Source: Mugil cephalus (taxonomy: Eukaryota > Chordata > Actinopteri > Mugiliformes > Mugilidae). Taken from it: a stretch of DNA of 64,000 nt. Position 1 is the first letter of the stretch; the number at the start of each line of letters is the position of its first letter. The translations under genes were made by a program, and so were the position numbers. The notes beneath the pieces are model-generated. The model was not told where the DNA came from. It saw only the letters and a program-made list of their open reading frames with translations, and did not search any database. The stretch covers positions 16,881,672 through 16,945,671 of the forward strand of contig NC_061782.1 in NCBI RefSeq assembly GCF_022458985.1, written 5' to 3'. Below, in pieces: positions 63,229-64,000 of this stretch.

Positions 63229-64000
63229 TTAGGCCTTGCTCTGCTCATTAGTCCCTTCTTCCTGTTTCTCAGGGCCTGTGAAAAAGAATAGTAACAAGTG
63301 TTATTGCTGTGACTTCTTTCTTGTAGCCTAAAACCTTTTTTCACAGGTGTAAATTCATACAAACCTTTGAGTTTAATGGGACCCAGTACCAGAGTTTGGC
63401 TTTCGTGCTGTGACGCCAGATCTCTGGCAACACGATTGCTGCAGCCACGGCGGCAGCGGGAGTTGTAGTCAGAGGCTTGGCATATCAGGACTTTGCACTG
63501 GAGGAAGACCGACTCACTAGCTCGGAGGAACTGGAAGGCCTTAAAAGTGAAACGGGCGTAGGTGCGGGTGCCAGAAACGTAGGAATAGTAGGTGTTATCA
63601 ATGGGACATCTAAAAGAGAAACAAAGATGGTGTTACTTGAAAGTACAGATATTTAGTCATTTAAAAACTGTAGTTAGAAAGTCACAAGCCCAAAAAAGAC
63701 TCAATCATCAGTTTAATTATAATGTGATTGAATATAAAATCTTAAAATGCAGATATAAAATAGTGTGGTGAAAGTGCAATGTTTCTTTTTCTTTAATGTA
63801 GGGGTATAAAATTACTGTAAGCATAAGTATCACTGAATGTCACTGTATAGCATTCCCATCACAAATACTCTTGTTTTCCCATGCTGTAGACTGCGGGAAA
63901 ATAAGCAAAGCACACTTTCATCTTACCCGTTACGGACCAAGTAGTAACGTCGGGTCTGGAAATCATAGGGGGATGGTGAAGCCACGCAAGTATCAAGAAA
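63229..64000 (-). CDS. ZP-domain secreted protein, DMBT1/CUZD1-like, last three exons (partial)
   Basis: C-terminal part of a zona-pellucida-domain glycoprotein, cut by the window edge. Exons on the minus strand: 63,927-64,000 (partial; donor AACGG|GTAAGA), 63,365-63,609 (acceptor TTTTAG, donor AAAG|GTTTGT) and 63,229-63,275 (acceptor TTCACAG). Phases join cleanly. The protein reads LDTCVASPSPYDFQTRRYYL, RNGCPIDNTYYSY, ARFTFKAFQFL, VFLQCKVLICQASDYNSRC, RRGC, LVLGPIKLK and ends GPEKQEEGTNEQSKA. The LDTC, ARF.F.AF.F, LQCKV..C and SRC.RGC blocks with their cysteines are the ZP-C module of DMBT1/CUZD1-type proteins. There is no transmembrane segment after ZP-C, so a secreted form is likely. Convergent with ikzf5. 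DMBT1 versus CUZD1 orthology needs the missing N-terminal CUB/SRCR domains. Confidence 0.85.

Noticed and set aside
1..64000. CRISPR arrays, bacterial operons, tRNA and rRNA genes
   Set aside because: None seen; gene structures are vertebrate and no cloverleaf or rRNA-like sequence was recognised.

Overview
This window is vertebrate nuclear DNA, almost certainly from a ray-finned (teleost) fish. The genes have short introns with GT-AG junctions, and the intergenic sequence is AT-rich with long microsatellites and repeats typical of fish. The proteins match the vertebrate HMX2, HMX3 and IKZF5 families. The species cannot be named from the sequence. Four genes can be supported; everything else is non-coding. 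Layout: 1-30.9 kb has no convincing protein gene and reads as a gene desert next to developmental homeobox genes. 31.4-32.8 kb is hmx2 (minus, two coding exons, 272 aa). 39.3-41.0 kb is hmx3/hmx3a (minus, two coding exons, 303 aa). 41-59 kb is a second non-coding interval. 59.7-61.3 kb is ikzf5, the Ikaros-family zinc-finger gene Pegasus (plus, three coding exons, 423 aa). 63.2-64.0 kb holds the last three exons of a secreted zona-pellucida-domain protein of the DMBT1/CUZD1 type (minus, cut by the window edge). The order ikzf5 - hmx3 - hmx2 matches the mammalian 10q26 order as I remember it, but acadsb, which lies between IKZF5 and HMX3 in human, is not visible here.  hmx2 and hmx3 are tandem paralogues. 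They point the same way, have one intron each in the same phase at the equivalent place, near-identical homeodomains and an N-terminal eh1-like repressor motif. They act as transcription factors in inner ear, lateral line, cranial ganglia, hypothalamus and spinal interneurons. ikzf5 is transcribed divergently from them and convergently with the ZP gene.  The best find is a pair of similar non-coding elements, 34,864-35,416 (2.0 kb upstream of hmx2) and 46,648-47,180 (5.6 kb upstream of hmx3). They are collinear over about 550 bp, with ungapped blocks of 36/42, 22/24 and 50/66 identical bases, and lie in the same orientation relative to their genes. This looks like an ancestral Hmx enhancer copied together with the gene. 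Other leads are a local duplication at 53.3/53.6 kb, a full CTCF-type motif between the hmx interval and ikzf5, several homeodomain-site-dense candidate conserved elements, and a possible unannotated spliced transcript in the desert (20.6-24.5 kb). Calls on candidate conserved elements rest on sequence appearance only and need cross-species alignment.
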